Below are positions 17,938 through 27,736 of a stretch of 64,000 bases of DNA, one piece after another (position 1 is the stretch's first letter; each line of letters starts with the position of its first letter). The position numbers were made by a program, and so were the translations under genes. The stretch is taken from contig CAZKQJ010000025.1 in the NCBI GenBank assembly GCA_964554875.1, positions 4,440 through 68,439 on the forward strand, read 5' to 3'. This stretch comes from Marispirochaeta sp964554875 (GTDB lineage Bacteria > Spirochaetota > Spirochaetia > JC444 > Marispirochaetaceae). The notes beneath the pieces are model-generated. The model made no database searches. It had not been told where the DNA came from and saw nothing but the letters and a program-made list of their open reading frames with translations.

Positions 17938-19881
17938 ATGCGTAAGAGCCGGAGTATTTTTTCTGCTGCAGTTTTTCTGGCCCTGTTTTTTTTCATTTTT
18001 TCTTTTGATGTGAATGCCGAGAAGGGCGGGTATGTTGAGCGGGGAGTCCCGGCAGGAGATTCAGGCTGGTACACCCTTGTCCGGGAAGGGGGGCTCAATT
18101 TCTATAATTCCCTTACCGGCGATACGAGCCCTCTTAACCGGGAGCTTCCCCGCCGGGTTGTCTATCCTTTTACCGACGACAAGCCGAAGGACCTCAGTGC
18201 TGTGAACATTGACCCTGCGGACCCCCGGCGGCTGGCGGTAACTACCAACGCCAGGCTCTTTGTATCGGATGACAGGGGCCGTTCCTTCAGGGAAATTCCC
18301 CTGGGAGATCCCGTTGCCTCCACCAATTACCTTACCTCCGTTGCCCGTGGACCGGGGGAGCTGATCTACCTGGGGACATCCTTCAACGGTTTTTTTAAAA
18401 GTATCGACGGGGGAAAGTCCTGGAAAAAGCTCTCTGAATCCATTCCGGAAATTTATCGGGGAGCCGGTTTTTATGAAGAGATAAGCGGAATTGCCGTGGG
18501 TAAAGAGGGTCGTATGGCAATCGGGACGAGCTTCAGTTCCCGGATTTATCTTGCCGGCAGTGATTCAGGTCCCTGGGAGAGCGTTCGCTTCCCCTATACC
18601 GATGAAATAAAGGGTCTCTGGTTTTCCGCCCCCGCCGGATTCAGGAACGGCGAATCCGGCTCTGAAAAGCAGATGCTGCATGTCTGGGGGTCAAAAGCCA
18701 TCTACTTCTACAATGCCGGAATGTGGACCAAAATCCCTCTTCCGGTGGAAAACATCCTGCCGGAAAGGGACCCTGCGGCGGATGCCCGCCGGAAAACTGC
18801 GTCTGACAAGTACGGCATCTACATTAATCCTGCCAATGCCTCGGGGGACAAGCTGGTCGCCCTGCTGGATTTTCTCATCCAGAACGGAATGAACTCCGTA
18901 ACCGTGGATGTAAAGGATGACTTTGGATGGGTAAGTTACGATTCCAGGTTGAAGGTTGTAAAAGATGCGGGGGCCCTGAGGCCTCGTTTCAAACTGGATG
19001 AACTGATAGAGGCCTGCCACTCCCGGGGTGTTTATGTGGTCGGGCGCATGGTGGTCTTCAAGGATAAACGCTTCTACGACTACAGGGATAACCGCTACGC
19101 TGTCTGGGACTCCGCCCGGGATGCTCCCTGGGGCCATTTTGTCCCTGAGAAAAACGATGAAGATGAGACTGTCTATCGACAGAGGGAGTTCTGGGTCGAC
19201 CCCTTCAGTCAGGATGTCTGGGAATACAACCTGGCCATAGCTGAGGAACTTCAGGCCAGGGGGGTAGACGAGATCCAGTTCGATTATATCCGATTCCCCT
19301 CGGACGGAGACCTATCCACAGCCCGGTATCGCCACCGGCATGACGGCATGAGCCGCATAGAAGCTCTTGAATCCTTCCTGATCATGGTCCGCGAAAAGAT
19401 CAGCGTTCCGATCAGTACAGACCTGTACGGGTTTAACTCCTGGTACCGTATGGGCAACTGGATTGGACAGAACATAGAGCTTGTTTCCCACTATGTGGAT
19501 GTTATCTGCCCCATGTATTATCCCTCCCATTTTCCCAGGAATTTCATGAAAGAGCTCCCCTATCTGGACCGGGCGGAGCGAATCTATCAGGAAGGATCAA
19601 CCCGTTCCGCCAGGATTGCCGACGGCAGGAGCATTATCCGTCCCTATGTACAGGCTTTTCTGCTTCCCTTCGAGTACTACATGGAGGAGCCGGAATACGT
19701 GGAGTACCTGGAGCGTCAGCTCAGAGGAACAAAGAATTCCCCCGCCTCTGGTTTTACCCTGTGGAACAATACCAACCGCTACTACATGGTAACGCGGCCG
19801 CTCTATTCTTTTCTGAATCCGGAGGGGAAGGCTGTTCTTGGAAACAGGGAGCAGGGAGAGGTGCCGGAGATTCTGGAATAG
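17938..19881 (+). CDS. Exported putative glycoside hydrolase (DUF4015) with beta-propeller-like N-terminus
   Basis: A 647-residue secreted protein. Residues 1-27 form a signal peptide. Residues about 40-270 contain repeats of the BNR/sortilin-propeller type (SDDRGRSF, SIDGGKSW). The C-terminal part from about 290 is a TIM-barrel like DUF4015. It shows KYGIYINPANASGDK, VTVDVKDDFG, a VDEIQFDYIRFPSDG stretch with acidic residues at catalytic positions, and VISTDLYGF-type strands. The substrate is unknown, perhaps an envelope or exopolysaccharide. GAGAGGG precedes the ATG. Convergent with dinB, one base apart. Confidence 0.82.
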   Translation: MRKSRSIFSAAVFLALFFFIFSFDVNAEKGGYVERGVPAGDSGWYTLVREGGLNFYNSLTGDTSPLNRELPRRVVYPFTDDKPKDLSAVNIDPADPRRLAVTTNARLFVSDDRGRSFREIPLGDPVASTNYLTSVARGPGELIYLGTSFNGFFKSIDGGKSWKKLSESIPEIYRGAGFYEEISGIAVGKEGRMAIGTSFSSRIYLAGSDSGPWESVRFPYTDEIKGLWFSAPAGFRNGESGSEKQMLHVWGSKAIYFYNAGMWTKIPLPVENILPERDPAADARRKTASDKYGIYINPANASGDKLVALLDFLIQNGMNSVTVDVKDDFGWVSYDSRLKVVKDAGALRPRFKLDELIEACHSRGVYVVGRMVVFKDKRFYDYRDNRYAVWDSARDAPWGHFVPEKNDEDETVYRQREFWVDPFSQDVWEYNLAIAEELQARGVDEIQFDYIRFPSDGDLSTARYRHRHDGMSRIEALESFLIMVREKISVPISTDLYGFNSWYRMGNWIGQNIELVSHYVDVICPMYYPSHFPRNFMKELPYLDRAERIYQEGSTRSARIADGRSIIRPYVQAFLLPFEYYMEEPEYVEYLERQLRGTKNSPASGFTLWNNTNRYYMVTRPLYSFLNPEGKAVLGNREQGEVPEILE

Positions 19882-19882
19882 A

Positions 19883-21061
19883 TCAGTTCCGTTTTTTTGA
19901 ACGCAGAAGCCGGGCCTTTACCAGGGCATCTTCGGTGTGCCTGTCCCTGATCATCACCACTGCCTCTTCCACCCGTTTCTTTCGGTTCTGGGGATCCTCG
20001 AAGAGGTCCCCCTGCCTGGCGGATGTTCCGGGTTCGATGTTGGAGATTCCTACGCCGATAAGGCGTACCTCTCGCCCCCTGGACCAGCGCTTGGAGAAAA
20101 GCTTAAGTACCTCGCTGTAGAGCTCTTCTGCTGAAACAACGGGGGAGGCGAGGGTCGTCTGGGCCGTGGTGGTGGAAAAGTCAGCAAAGCGCAGTTTAAG
20201 GACCACCGTTTTGCCTATAAAGCCCTCCCGCATCATTCTGAACATTACCTGGTGACACAAATCAAGCAGGCCGGCCTTTAAACCCTCCTCGTCGGCAGTA
20301 TCTCTCCCGAAGGTTGTTTCGGTGCTCAGGGAGCGGGATTTCGGTTCCTGTGAGAAGATGCCCGGGTCCCTGCCGTGTACGGCATCCCACAGGAATTCCG
20401 CGGCGCCGGTTCCCATCTGACGTTTGAGGATCCCCAGGGGGTACGTCCGCAGAGAGGGAATGTCGCGTATGTTGAGTTCTTCCAGTCTCTTGCGCCCCTT
20501 GGCACCCAGACCCCAGAGATCCTTCAAAGGAAGCTGATCGAGAAAGGCTTCCTCCTCTCCTTTGACGACCTGGTACAGCCCGTCGGGCTTTCGAAAATCG
20601 CTGGCCAGCTTTGCAAGGTACTTGTTCCAGGCTATGCCGACGGAAACGCTGAGCCCGGTCTGCCGGCGTACCTCCGCCTTGAGTTTCTCCGCAGCCTGAA
20701 TCGGGGTGCCGTAAAGACGTCGTGTACCACTCATATCAAGAAATGCTTCATCTACGGAAATCTGCTGGACGATGGGAGAAAAGCCTGCGAAGATATCCAT
20801 TATTCGCAGCGAGATTTCATGATAGCGCTCCATTCGGGGACGCAGATACACGCCGTCGGGACAGCGTCGATAGGCTTCCGAAATTGGCATGGCGGAACGT
20901 ACGCCAAAACGTCGGGCAGCGTAGGAGCAGGCCGAGACGACTCCCCGGTGTCCCGGAAGGGCTCCGATAATTACCGGTTTATCCTTCAGTTCCGGATTAT
21001 CATGCTCCTCCACCGAGGCGTAGAAGGCATCGAGATCGACGTGAAATATAACCGGTTCCAT
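19883..21061 (-). CDS. dinB: DNA polymerase IV (Y family)
   Basis: Error-prone translesion polymerase. The 392 residues contain the catalytic VDLDAFYASVE (near 8) and SVDEAFLDMSG (near 101) motifs, a helix-hairpin-helix thumb (LWGLGAKGRKRLEELNI) and a little finger domain. The C-terminus lacks an obvious clamp-binding peptide; it ends in a basic KARLLRSKKRN tail. No LexA site was noticed upstream. Last gene of the M28-HEAT-dinB string. Confidence 0.95.
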   Translation of the reverse strand: MEPVIFHVDLDAFYASVEEHDNPELKDKPVIIGALPGHRGVVSACSYAARRFGVRSAMPISEAYRRCPDGVYLRPRMERYHEISLRIMDIFAGFSPIVQQISVDEAFLDMSGTRRLYGTPIQAAEKLKAEVRRQTGLSVSVGIAWNKYLAKLASDFRKPDGLYQVVKGEEEAFLDQLPLKDLWGLGAKGRKRLEELNIRDIPSLRTYPLGILKRQMGTGAAEFLWDAVHGRDPGIFSQEPKSRSLSTETTFGRDTADEEGLKAGLLDLCHQVMFRMMREGFIGKTVVLKLRFADFSTTTAQTTLASPVVSAEELYSEVLKLFSKRWSRGREVRLIGVGISNIEPGTSARQGDLFEDPQNRKKRVEEAVVMIRDRHTEDALVKARLLRSKKRN

Positions 21062-21076
21062 ACAGCCTGTCTGTGT

Positions 21077-23392
21077 CTATAACCCCCGGGAATAGCTCAT
21101 TATCAGAGCCTCCAGGACAGAACGTATCTGCTGGTTCTCCTCCCGTTTCAGTCTCCGGTTGATAAGAGGTTCCAGAATGTCCGGGTCTCCCTCTTCCAGG
21201 AAAGGAATAAGGAGCTCGTTGACGTCTTCATCCGCAGTCAGATCAAAAAGTACCTCCCAGGCGTCGTCGCTGTTGCTTTTTACCAGGGAATAGACGATGT
21301 CCCGTTTAATCTCCCTGCCGGGATCCTCTTCAAGAAGAGAGCGTGCCGCGGCGCCGGTCTCGTCGGAGGAGATATCTCCCAGAGCCTGGAGGGCTGCAAT
21401 CCGCACCGGAACAGAGGTTCCGCCGTTTCCCGCGGCTATCTCCGCAAGGGTGTTTTCCACCCCGGGAGAGGCAGCTCCGATACTATGCAGGGCTTTTACC
21501 GCTTCCTCCCGGAGGCTCTGGTCCTTTTCTCCCCGGGCGACGAGAAAGAGGACTGAACGGACCTCATCGTTAACAGTCCCCAGGGCACCCAGACCGCGCA
21601 GGGCATACAGGCGCAGTACTGAGTATTTTTCTCCCCGCATTTTAGCCACAGTCGAGAAGGTCTGCCACAGCAGCATACTGGGGTGATCCTCACCTGCTTT
21701 GACCAGTGCCCGGAGGGCATTGATCCGCACCTCCAGGGGTTCGGTCTCGCTGGTAACGAGCTTCTGCAAGGCGGTCTGGACCCGGAGGTTTCCGGAGATT
21801 CCGATGCGGTAGAGACCCCATGACGCATTCTTGCGTACCTGGGGCGAGGACGAGGTCAACAAGCTGAAGAAGGTATTCACCCCCGAGGGGTCGGCGAGCT
21901 CTGCGAGCAGGGACGATGCCTCTTTCAAATAGGTTTCGTTTTTCGAGGCGGCAAGTCCCCGGGCAAGGGTGCTGGCAACCGCCTGGGCATTCCGGGAATA
22001 AAGAACTTTCAGTGCTTCTCTGGCGCTCTCCCGAATTCCCCGCTCAGGATCTCCCAGATATTCCTGGATATTCACTGCCCCCCTGACCCCGTCGGGATGC
22101 TGTCCCAGGGCTTTGATGACCTCGCGGGTCATGTCGGGACCGAGTTTTCCATCCCGCAGAATTCCAACCATTGTCGGGACTGTGGAGGGATGATTGATAC
22201 GGTGAGCGGACCGTACCGCCGTCAGTACCACATTTGAGTCCCGATCGCTCTTCATGGCATTGAGAACCTGAACCGAGGATGCCTGATCGGCGTAGAAGGA
22301 GAGACCCCGGATGGCAATGGTCCTGAACGTGGGATCAGAATTTTCCAGATACTCCGTCAACAGGGTGGAAATCCGCCGGTCGGCGTATCCACCGGCAGCC
22401 ATGTCGCTGAGACTCCCCAAAATTTCCTGCTCCTTTTCGGCGCTGATTTCAGGCGTCTCCCTGGCAAGAATATCAAGCAGGGTATCGGCGCTCTCTTTTC
22501 CGCCGATTTTTCCCAGAGCCCGGATACACTCAAGGGCTTCGGCGTTTCCGGTCTCTTCTCTTTTCAGCCGTTCAAGAAGTATCTGCTGTGCGTCCGGGGT
22601 CCCGATGTTTCCCAGGGCCCGGATTACCTCCCGGGAAAAGGTGTTTCCCTTCAGCAGGTCAATCAGATAGGGAACGGCGTTATCGGATTTCAGTTTTCCC
22701 AGGGTCAGGATTGCAATGCGGGACCGATCAGGATTGTCCGTCCTCTGCGGCATGGTGGCGTTTATCAGGGTGCTTTCAAAAATAGCCCAATCCTCGGGCA
22801 AAAGGTTTTCAGGCAATGGATAACCCCTGTCCAGCAGGGTAAAGAGTTCATCCCTGGCGTCGACGAAATCGGATTCCGCCTGCCGCCACTCCTTCTGATA
22901 GGCCAGGTTCAGCCGGGATATGAGGTCTTCCATAGTCGCCAGGGCCTTGCGCCTGGCGGAAGGAGAGAGGTATAGTCCCTCATCTCCCATGGCTTCCCGC
23001 TCCCTGATAAGGGCGCTGATTCGGGTTCGATAGTTTATTGTAAGAATTTCCGGAATTGCGCCCTGGGGATCATCAAGGGCGTCCCGTACAGAGCTAAGCT
23101 TTTCAAGAGGGAGATAGCGGTAATTCTCAATCAGAAAATCGAAAATCTCCTGAACCTGAAGAATTCCATCCCTCAGTCGGGATTCCGGAACCAGCTCATC
23201 CATGTCTTCCAGGCGGTCCAGGCTTCCGTTCTGGTTCAAATCGATATAACCTTCCCTCAATTCCGGGAAAATAGTACCAAGCCGGGCCCCCAGGGTATTG
23301 TCAACTATTCGGGGAGCTGCAAAAGCCTCCTGAAAGCTCAGAACAAAGGTAAGAATAAAGATTACAGGGAGTATCTTCAGGGTATTTCTCAT
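21077..23392 (-). CDS. Exported HEAT-repeat protein
   Basis: A 771-residue protein with a signal peptide (KILPVIFILTFVLSFQEAFA). From about residue 210 to the end there are tandem HEAT/PBS-lyase-type helical repeats. Examples are VPYLIDLLKG, VIRALGNIGTPDAQQILLER, ALECIRALGKIGG and ALQALGDISSDETG. The N-terminal part is also helical. Such solenoids act as binding scaffolds; periplasmic location is inferred from the signal peptide. Partner unknown, but it lies 22 bases after the membrane M28 peptidase-like gene. Confidence 0.85.
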   Translation of the reverse strand: MRNTLKILPVIFILTFVLSFQEAFAAPRIVDNTLGARLGTIFPELREGYIDLNQNGSLDRLEDMDELVPESRLRDGILQVQEIFDFLIENYRYLPLEKLSSVRDALDDPQGAIPEILTINYRTRISALIREREAMGDEGLYLSPSARRKALATMEDLISRLNLAYQKEWRQAESDFVDARDELFTLLDRGYPLPENLLPEDWAIFESTLINATMPQRTDNPDRSRIAILTLGKLKSDNAVPYLIDLLKGNTFSREVIRALGNIGTPDAQQILLERLKREETGNAEALECIRALGKIGGKESADTLLDILARETPEISAEKEQEILGSLSDMAAGGYADRRISTLLTEYLENSDPTFRTIAIRGLSFYADQASSVQVLNAMKSDRDSNVVLTAVRSAHRINHPSTVPTMVGILRDGKLGPDMTREVIKALGQHPDGVRGAVNIQEYLGDPERGIRESAREALKVLYSRNAQAVASTLARGLAASKNETYLKEASSLLAELADPSGVNTFFSLLTSSSPQVRKNASWGLYRIGISGNLRVQTALQKLVTSETEPLEVRINALRALVKAGEDHPSMLLWQTFSTVAKMRGEKYSVLRLYALRGLGALGTVNDEVRSVLFLVARGEKDQSLREEAVKALHSIGAASPGVENTLAEIAAGNGGTSVPVRIAALQALGDISSDETGAAARSLLEEDPGREIKRDIVYSLVKSNSDDAWEVLFDLTADEDVNELLIPFLEEGDPDILEPLINRRLKREENQQIRSVLEALIMSYSRGL

Positions 23393-23414
23393 AGGCTCAA
23401 TCCTAATTCAGAGA

Positions 23415-25631
23415 TTACGGGGGTGTCAATTCAAATAAATTTATATCCTCCGAGTATTCCCGGGTGTGATGAACAGTATAATCCTTCCCCAGGACTTTGC
23501 GGTCTTCAAAGGGGCCGGAAAAAAGCGCCCGTATGCGCATGGTCTGAACAGTCCCCGCGAGAAATATTGTGTCCAGCTCCAGGGGGATCGGCGGGTTCCG
23601 TCCAATATGAATACGAGCCCGTGTTCCATCCTCCGAAAGGGTATATGGATACTGTATGTCGTAGATCAGGAATTCCTCTGTTCCATGGAAGCTGATGTCA
23701 AGACTGTCCGGCGGGTTTTTACTGGTAAGGGAGATCATGAACCTGTCCCGGTCCAGGAATCGCTCCAGATGTATTGAAGTTGTGATAAGGGGAGTGTTGT
23801 AGCTGCTCTCAAAGACAGCCTGCCGGGCATTGAATACCAGATCCTGACTACCGTCTTCATCGAAGAGAAGCAGAGACCCGACAGGTGCCGGGCTGGAAAC
23901 GGTGGTTTTTCTCAGCATGCTATCGGCGGAAATCTTTTCTTCCACCAGAACAGGCTGTGATCTGGGGCCGGAGTAGGGATCGAAACCCAGGACATAGAGA
24001 AAGCTTATGAAACTTATTGAAAGAGCGATGATTCCAGCGTTAATAAGGATCCTTTTCTGCGTATTCATGGAAGGATGACGAAAGAGAAAATCCAGGCGAA
24101 TAAGCATTAAAAGATAGGGTAATATCAGCAGGGATAAAAACAGATTTCCCCAGAGGGGAGAGAGAAGCAGGTACTCAATTACCGTAACAGCCTGTTCACT
24201 TAAAACATTATAGAAAACCAGTACCGCCGGAACAATTGAGAGAACAAGCATCAGGGTTTTCATGAGCCTCGACGGAACGATGCTGAACAGAAAGGAAAAC
24301 CCGAAAGCCCACAACAAGGGTACGGTCATGGATATATCCAGGCTGGTGAGTATGGCTATAGAGATCATGAAAAAGAGCAGGGCTGAAGATGTATAAAACG
24401 AGGAGCTGTGGGAGAAAGGCAGCCGGCGAAGGAGCCCGAAGAAGAGGAAGAAAAGAACCATGGCCACACCGTTTTTTATCAGGAAGGCCGTAAAGGGAGT
24501 GTAGCGCCAGATTGTGGGGAAGTCTCGTACCACAAGAAGTCCCTTCAGCGCGTAGGTCCCTATGAGAAGAAAGAGGAAAATCAGCGACAACAGAACAGGG
24601 ATTGCCCATAGATTGCGACGGATTGTCCGCATGTAACGCAGAAACCTGCGGGTCCGGAAGAAGGGATATCCAAGGGGCAGAATCAATACCCCCAGCAGAA
24701 AGCTTATATACACCCCTTCGCCAATGGAGACCGGGACGCCAAAGATAGTGTAATAGAGATAATGCCGGTCCCACTCTTCCACAAATCCCTTGGAATTCTC
24801 ATCCAGAAACATAAAGAAAAAAGAAAAGAAACTGGTAATCCAGCGTACAGTATTTTTAGCCTCCGGTGCTGCTTCTCCCCGGAGGGTAATGCCGGGGTAT
24901 CCGGCCTGCAGAAAAGGATTGATTCGTGTCGGACTGTGCCACATTCCCAGACGGTGAATCTGGTTCTCGTTGTTTTGAAAACGGTAGGAGAGACCGGATG
25001 CCTCCAGGGATGAAATGGTTCTCGTGACATACCAGTAGGGAGCGACTATACCTTCTCCTCCCGTCTGGACCAGGATTTCATCGGGAATACCCTGCAGGTC
25101 AAGATAGAGGAAAGTCTGAGGTTCTTCCGGGAAAAAATCAGATAGAAAATTTTCGGCCCCAAGCTGAAGGTTTTCTTCTCCGCTGAACTCGGCACCCAGA
25201 AAAAGAATTCGCAAGCCTATGGGAAGCTCCCTGTGATAAAATTCCTTTGCCAAAGCAAGTCCCAGGGCAATGTTGATTGCGCCATCAGCCTCGGGCCTGC
25301 TGTCGCGGGGATGGTCCACGGGGACCACGATGTTCAGGGTGTCCTGTTTTTCTCCCGAAATCTCAACCATCAGAGAAGAGGAAAAGGAATGGGCGTGACG
25401 CAGCTTTGTCAGGGGATTCCGGCTATAATCGATTCTGTTATCTTCAAGAACCGACTCAATATGGAAAAATGCAGTATTTTCACCTTTGGCCCCTTCCAGT
25501 CTTGGGTAGAGGCTGTTAAAATAGGTGAGATCGTTGAGGATATCCCCCATGGGGGTTCGAATTATACTTTGACCTGGTAAGGTGTATGCCAGTAACAAGA
25601 GAAAAACGATCGTTGAAAGAGAACGTTTCAT
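23415..25631 (-). CDS. M28-peptidase-like multi-pass membrane protein
   Basis: A 738-residue protein from ATG 25631. After a signal sequence (STIVFLLLLAYTLPGQS) comes a periplasmic M28-like domain with VVPVDHPRDSRPEADGA, LGAEFSGEENLQLGA and LYLDLQG. These match the metal-ligand regions of aminopeptidase-type M28 enzymes, although the usual first histidine is not clear. About nine transmembrane segments follow from residue 275 to 570, and then a C-terminal soluble domain. The layout recalls ER/membrane M28 proteins. Whether it is an active peptidase is uncertain. Confidence 0.78.
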   Translation of the reverse strand: MKRSLSTIVFLLLLAYTLPGQSIIRTPMGDILNDLTYFNSLYPRLEGAKGENTAFFHIESVLEDNRIDYSRNPLTKLRHAHSFSSSLMVEISGEKQDTLNIVVPVDHPRDSRPEADGAINIALGLALAKEFYHRELPIGLRILFLGAEFSGEENLQLGAENFLSDFFPEEPQTFLYLDLQGIPDEILVQTGGEGIVAPYWYVTRTISSLEASGLSYRFQNNENQIHRLGMWHSPTRINPFLQAGYPGITLRGEAAPEAKNTVRWITSFFSFFFMFLDENSKGFVEEWDRHYLYYTIFGVPVSIGEGVYISFLLGVLILPLGYPFFRTRRFLRYMRTIRRNLWAIPVLLSLIFLFLLIGTYALKGLLVVRDFPTIWRYTPFTAFLIKNGVAMVLFFLFFGLLRRLPFSHSSSFYTSSALLFFMISIAILTSLDISMTVPLLWAFGFSFLFSIVPSRLMKTLMLVLSIVPAVLVFYNVLSEQAVTVIEYLLLSPLWGNLFLSLLILPYLLMLIRLDFLFRHPSMNTQKRILINAGIIALSISFISFLYVLGFDPYSGPRSQPVLVEEKISADSMLRKTTVSSPAPVGSLLLFDEDGSQDLVFNARQAVFESSYNTPLITTSIHLERFLDRDRFMISLTSKNPPDSLDISFHGTEEFLIYDIQYPYTLSEDGTRARIHIGRNPPIPLELDTIFLAGTVQTMRIRALFSGPFEDRKVLGKDYTVHHTREYSEDINLFELTPP

Positions 25632-25640
25632 CTGCGCTGT

Positions 25641-25670
25641 AGCATACGGAAAATTGTTTTCAATGGTCAA
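25641..25670 (-). promoter_or_regulatory. Promoter of the M28-HEAT-dinB operon
   Basis: On the - strand TTGACC, an 18-base spacer and TATGCT end nine bases before the ATG at 25631. There is no Shine-Dalgarno sequence, so the transcript may be leaderless. Confidence 0.55.
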
Positions 25671-25687
25671 GAGAGAGAGGATCCGAT

Positions 25688-26197
25688 ATGACCCTGCTTC
25701 CCCATATAGAACACCGTGTTACAATCAGGAATTTTACCCTGGATCCGGTGAATCAAGAAAGTCTTGACTCAATTCTTGAAGCCGCCAGACTTGCCCCTTC
25801 CGCGAAAAACCGCCAGCCCTGGCGATTTATCGTTATACAGGACAGCCGGGTCCTCAAACAGATTCAGGATGCGGCTTACAATGAACCCCATGTTTCCTCT
25901 GCTCCCGTTCTGATCGCGGCCTGTACGACCAACGTCGATTACCGCATGCCCAATGGACAAACCTCCTATCCCATCGACATAGCAACGGCAGTAGCGTTTA
26001 TGATTATCCAGGCGGAGGAAGAGAAACTTGGAAGTTCCATAGTGACTACCTTCGACGAGACCCTGGTCAAGGAGATACTTTCGGTTCCTCATTCCATGCG
26101 GGTGGTTATGCTTCTTGCCCTGGGACATCCGGAAAATCGTCCCTTACGCCCGCCCCGAAGATCAGCGGATCAGATTATCTCCTATAACCACTGGTAG
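25688..26197 (+). CDS. Nitroreductase family protein
   Basis: FMN-dependent oxidoreductase of 169 residues, on the short side for the family. HRVTIRNFT and ARLAPSAKNRQPWRFIVI are the FMN-binding N-terminal motifs; VMLLALGHPENRP is the usual C-terminal segment. The physiological substrate is not deducible. GAGAGAGG is near the ATG; it is divergent from the M28 gene. Confidence 0.9.
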   Translation: MTLLPHIEHRVTIRNFTLDPVNQESLDSILEAARLAPSAKNRQPWRFIVIQDSRVLKQIQDAAYNEPHVSSAPVLIAACTTNVDYRMPNGQTSYPIDIATAVAFMIIQAEEEKLGSSIVTTFDETLVKEILSVPHSMRVVMLLALGHPENRPLRPPRRSADQIISYNHW

Positions 26198-26200
26198 GGA

Positions 26201-27313
26201 CTACTCTGTGCCGGTCATGTTCAGAATGGAGTAGACACAGTGTTTTCTCTTTTCAAAGCGTTCCTTTCCAAGTTCAATCATTTCCCGGATCAGCTCTGAA
26301 TAGGAGAGGCCTCCGGCTTCGCACATGCGGGGGAACATACTGATGCTGGTAAACCCGGGTATCGTGTTAATCTCGTTCAGGAATATAGCCCCGCTGTCAT
26401 TATCCAGAAAAAAGTCGACCCTTGCCATGCCTTCAACCCCTGCGGCCCTGTAAGCCGTTTCCGCAACCCGGCGAACTTCGGCGGCGGTGGACTCGTTCAG
26501 GTCGGCAGGGAGCAGCAGGGCGGCCCCGTCCGGATCTATATACTTTGCCTCATAGTCGTAAAAGCTGTGGCTGGGTAGAATCTCCCCCGGCGGAAAGCTG
26601 CGGGTATGAAAATTGCCGATTACCGAACATTCGATTTCCCTGCCGTTGACTGCGGGCTCTGCCAGGGCGGCTGTATCAAAGCGAAGGGCCTCCTCGAGGG
26701 CGGCGTTCAGGGCATCCCAGTCCTCTATTCGGGAAACTCCTACGGAAGATCCGGCCCGTACAGGTTTAATAAAAAGGGGTGGGGTAAAGCTGTTCTGAAG
26801 CTGTTTCTGTTTCTCCGGCCAAAGTTCGGCTGAGGAGTATTCATCTCCCTCAATCCGGATAAAAGGGACAACCGGAAGTCCCCGGGCGGCCCATATCTCC
26901 TTGGCAGATCCCTTGTCCATGGAGAGTGAGCTTCCCATAACCCCGGCACCTACATAGGGCAGATTGCAGATTTCCAGAAGACCCTGGACGGTTCCATCCT
27001 CTCCGTTTGTACCGTGAAGAACCGGGAATACAGCATCAATATTCAGAAGTTTTCCTTTACAGGAGAGACCGACTCCTGGAATTGCTGAAACCAGGGCTTC
27101 CTCATTCGCCGCAAGGGGCAGGATTTCAGTCTCCCGGGGTATTCCAGTTTTCGGCTGCAGGAACCAGCGGCCATCCCTTCCGATTCCGATTAAAAGAGGA
27201 GAGTAGATACTGCGGTCTATATGATGGTACACCGAACAGGCGGACCTGAGGGAAACCTCGTGTTCTCCGGATTTACCGCCGTACAGAATAGCAATAACCT
27301 CTTTTTTCGACAT
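26201..27313 (-). CDS. ddl: D-alanine--D-alanine ligase
   Basis: Makes the D-Ala-D-Ala end of the peptidoglycan stem peptide. The 370-residue ATP-grasp protein has LYGGKSGEHEVSLRSA, HGTNGEDGTVQGLLE, FIKPVRAGSSVGVSR and LNEINTIPGFTSISMFP. The residue positions fit a D-Ala rather than D-Lac type, but that is an inference. A strong AGGAGG precedes the start. It follows murE and the ATL gene on the same strand after a 105-base gap. Confidence 0.95.
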   Translation of the reverse strand: MSKKEVIAILYGGKSGEHEVSLRSACSVYHHIDRSIYSPLLIGIGRDGRWFLQPKTGIPRETEILPLAANEEALVSAIPGVGLSCKGKLLNIDAVFPVLHGTNGEDGTVQGLLEICNLPYVGAGVMGSSLSMDKGSAKEIWAARGLPVVPFIRIEGDEYSSAELWPEKQKQLQNSFTPPLFIKPVRAGSSVGVSRIEDWDALNAALEEALRFDTAALAEPAVNGREIECSVIGNFHTRSFPPGEILPSHSFYDYEAKYIDPDGAALLLPADLNESTAAEVRRVAETAYRAAGVEGMARVDFFLDNDSGAIFLNEINTIPGFTSISMFPRMCEAGGLSYSELIREMIELGKERFEKRKHCVYSILNMTGTE

Positions 27314-27418
27314 TCCAAGAACCTCCTGCTGTGTGGGGAAAAGTAAAATAAAAGCAGCCTGTCACTATGCCCCGTGAATAAATCCTACCACGGAAGAGAA
27401 AGCCGGGTAAACACGGCC

Positions 27419-27736
27419 TCAGCCCTTGCGTTCTTTACCAGGATTCCAGCGAAAGGTGAGCATATCCACCCGGCCCTCGGCTGCGGGGACTCCTTCAGCC
27501 TCCAGGAGGGAAATCTGCTCCTCCCTGCCTTCACCTGATTTTAGGGCTATTTGCCCGTCCACCCTGAGAACCCTGTGCCAGGGCAGGTTGTATTTTCGGC
27601 TGGATGAACGCAGTATCCATACAACCCCCCGGGCGCCCCGTGGCTTCCCCGCCATTACGGCAATCTGTCCGTAGCTCGCGACCTTTCCCGGGGGGATGGC
27701 CCGGACCAGATCGATGACGGAGGCGCTGAAACTCAT
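27419..27736 (-). CDS. Alkyltransferase-like DNA repair protein (ATL)
   Basis: A 105-residue protein with the DNA-binding fold of O6-methylguanine-DNA methyltransferase: VIDLVRAIPPGKVASYGQIA and GARGVVWIL. The active-site motif reads PWHRV, with tryptophan where methyltransferases have the acceptor cysteine (PCHRV). It therefore cannot accept alkyl groups. ATL proteins bind O6-alkylguanine and hand it to nucleotide excision repair. It overlaps murE by four bases. Confidence 0.92.
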   Translation of the reverse strand: MSFSASVIDLVRAIPPGKVASYGQIAVMAGKPRGARGVVWILRSSSRKYNLPWHRVLRVDGQIALKSGEGREEQISLLEAEGVPAAEGRVDMLTFRWNPGKERKG

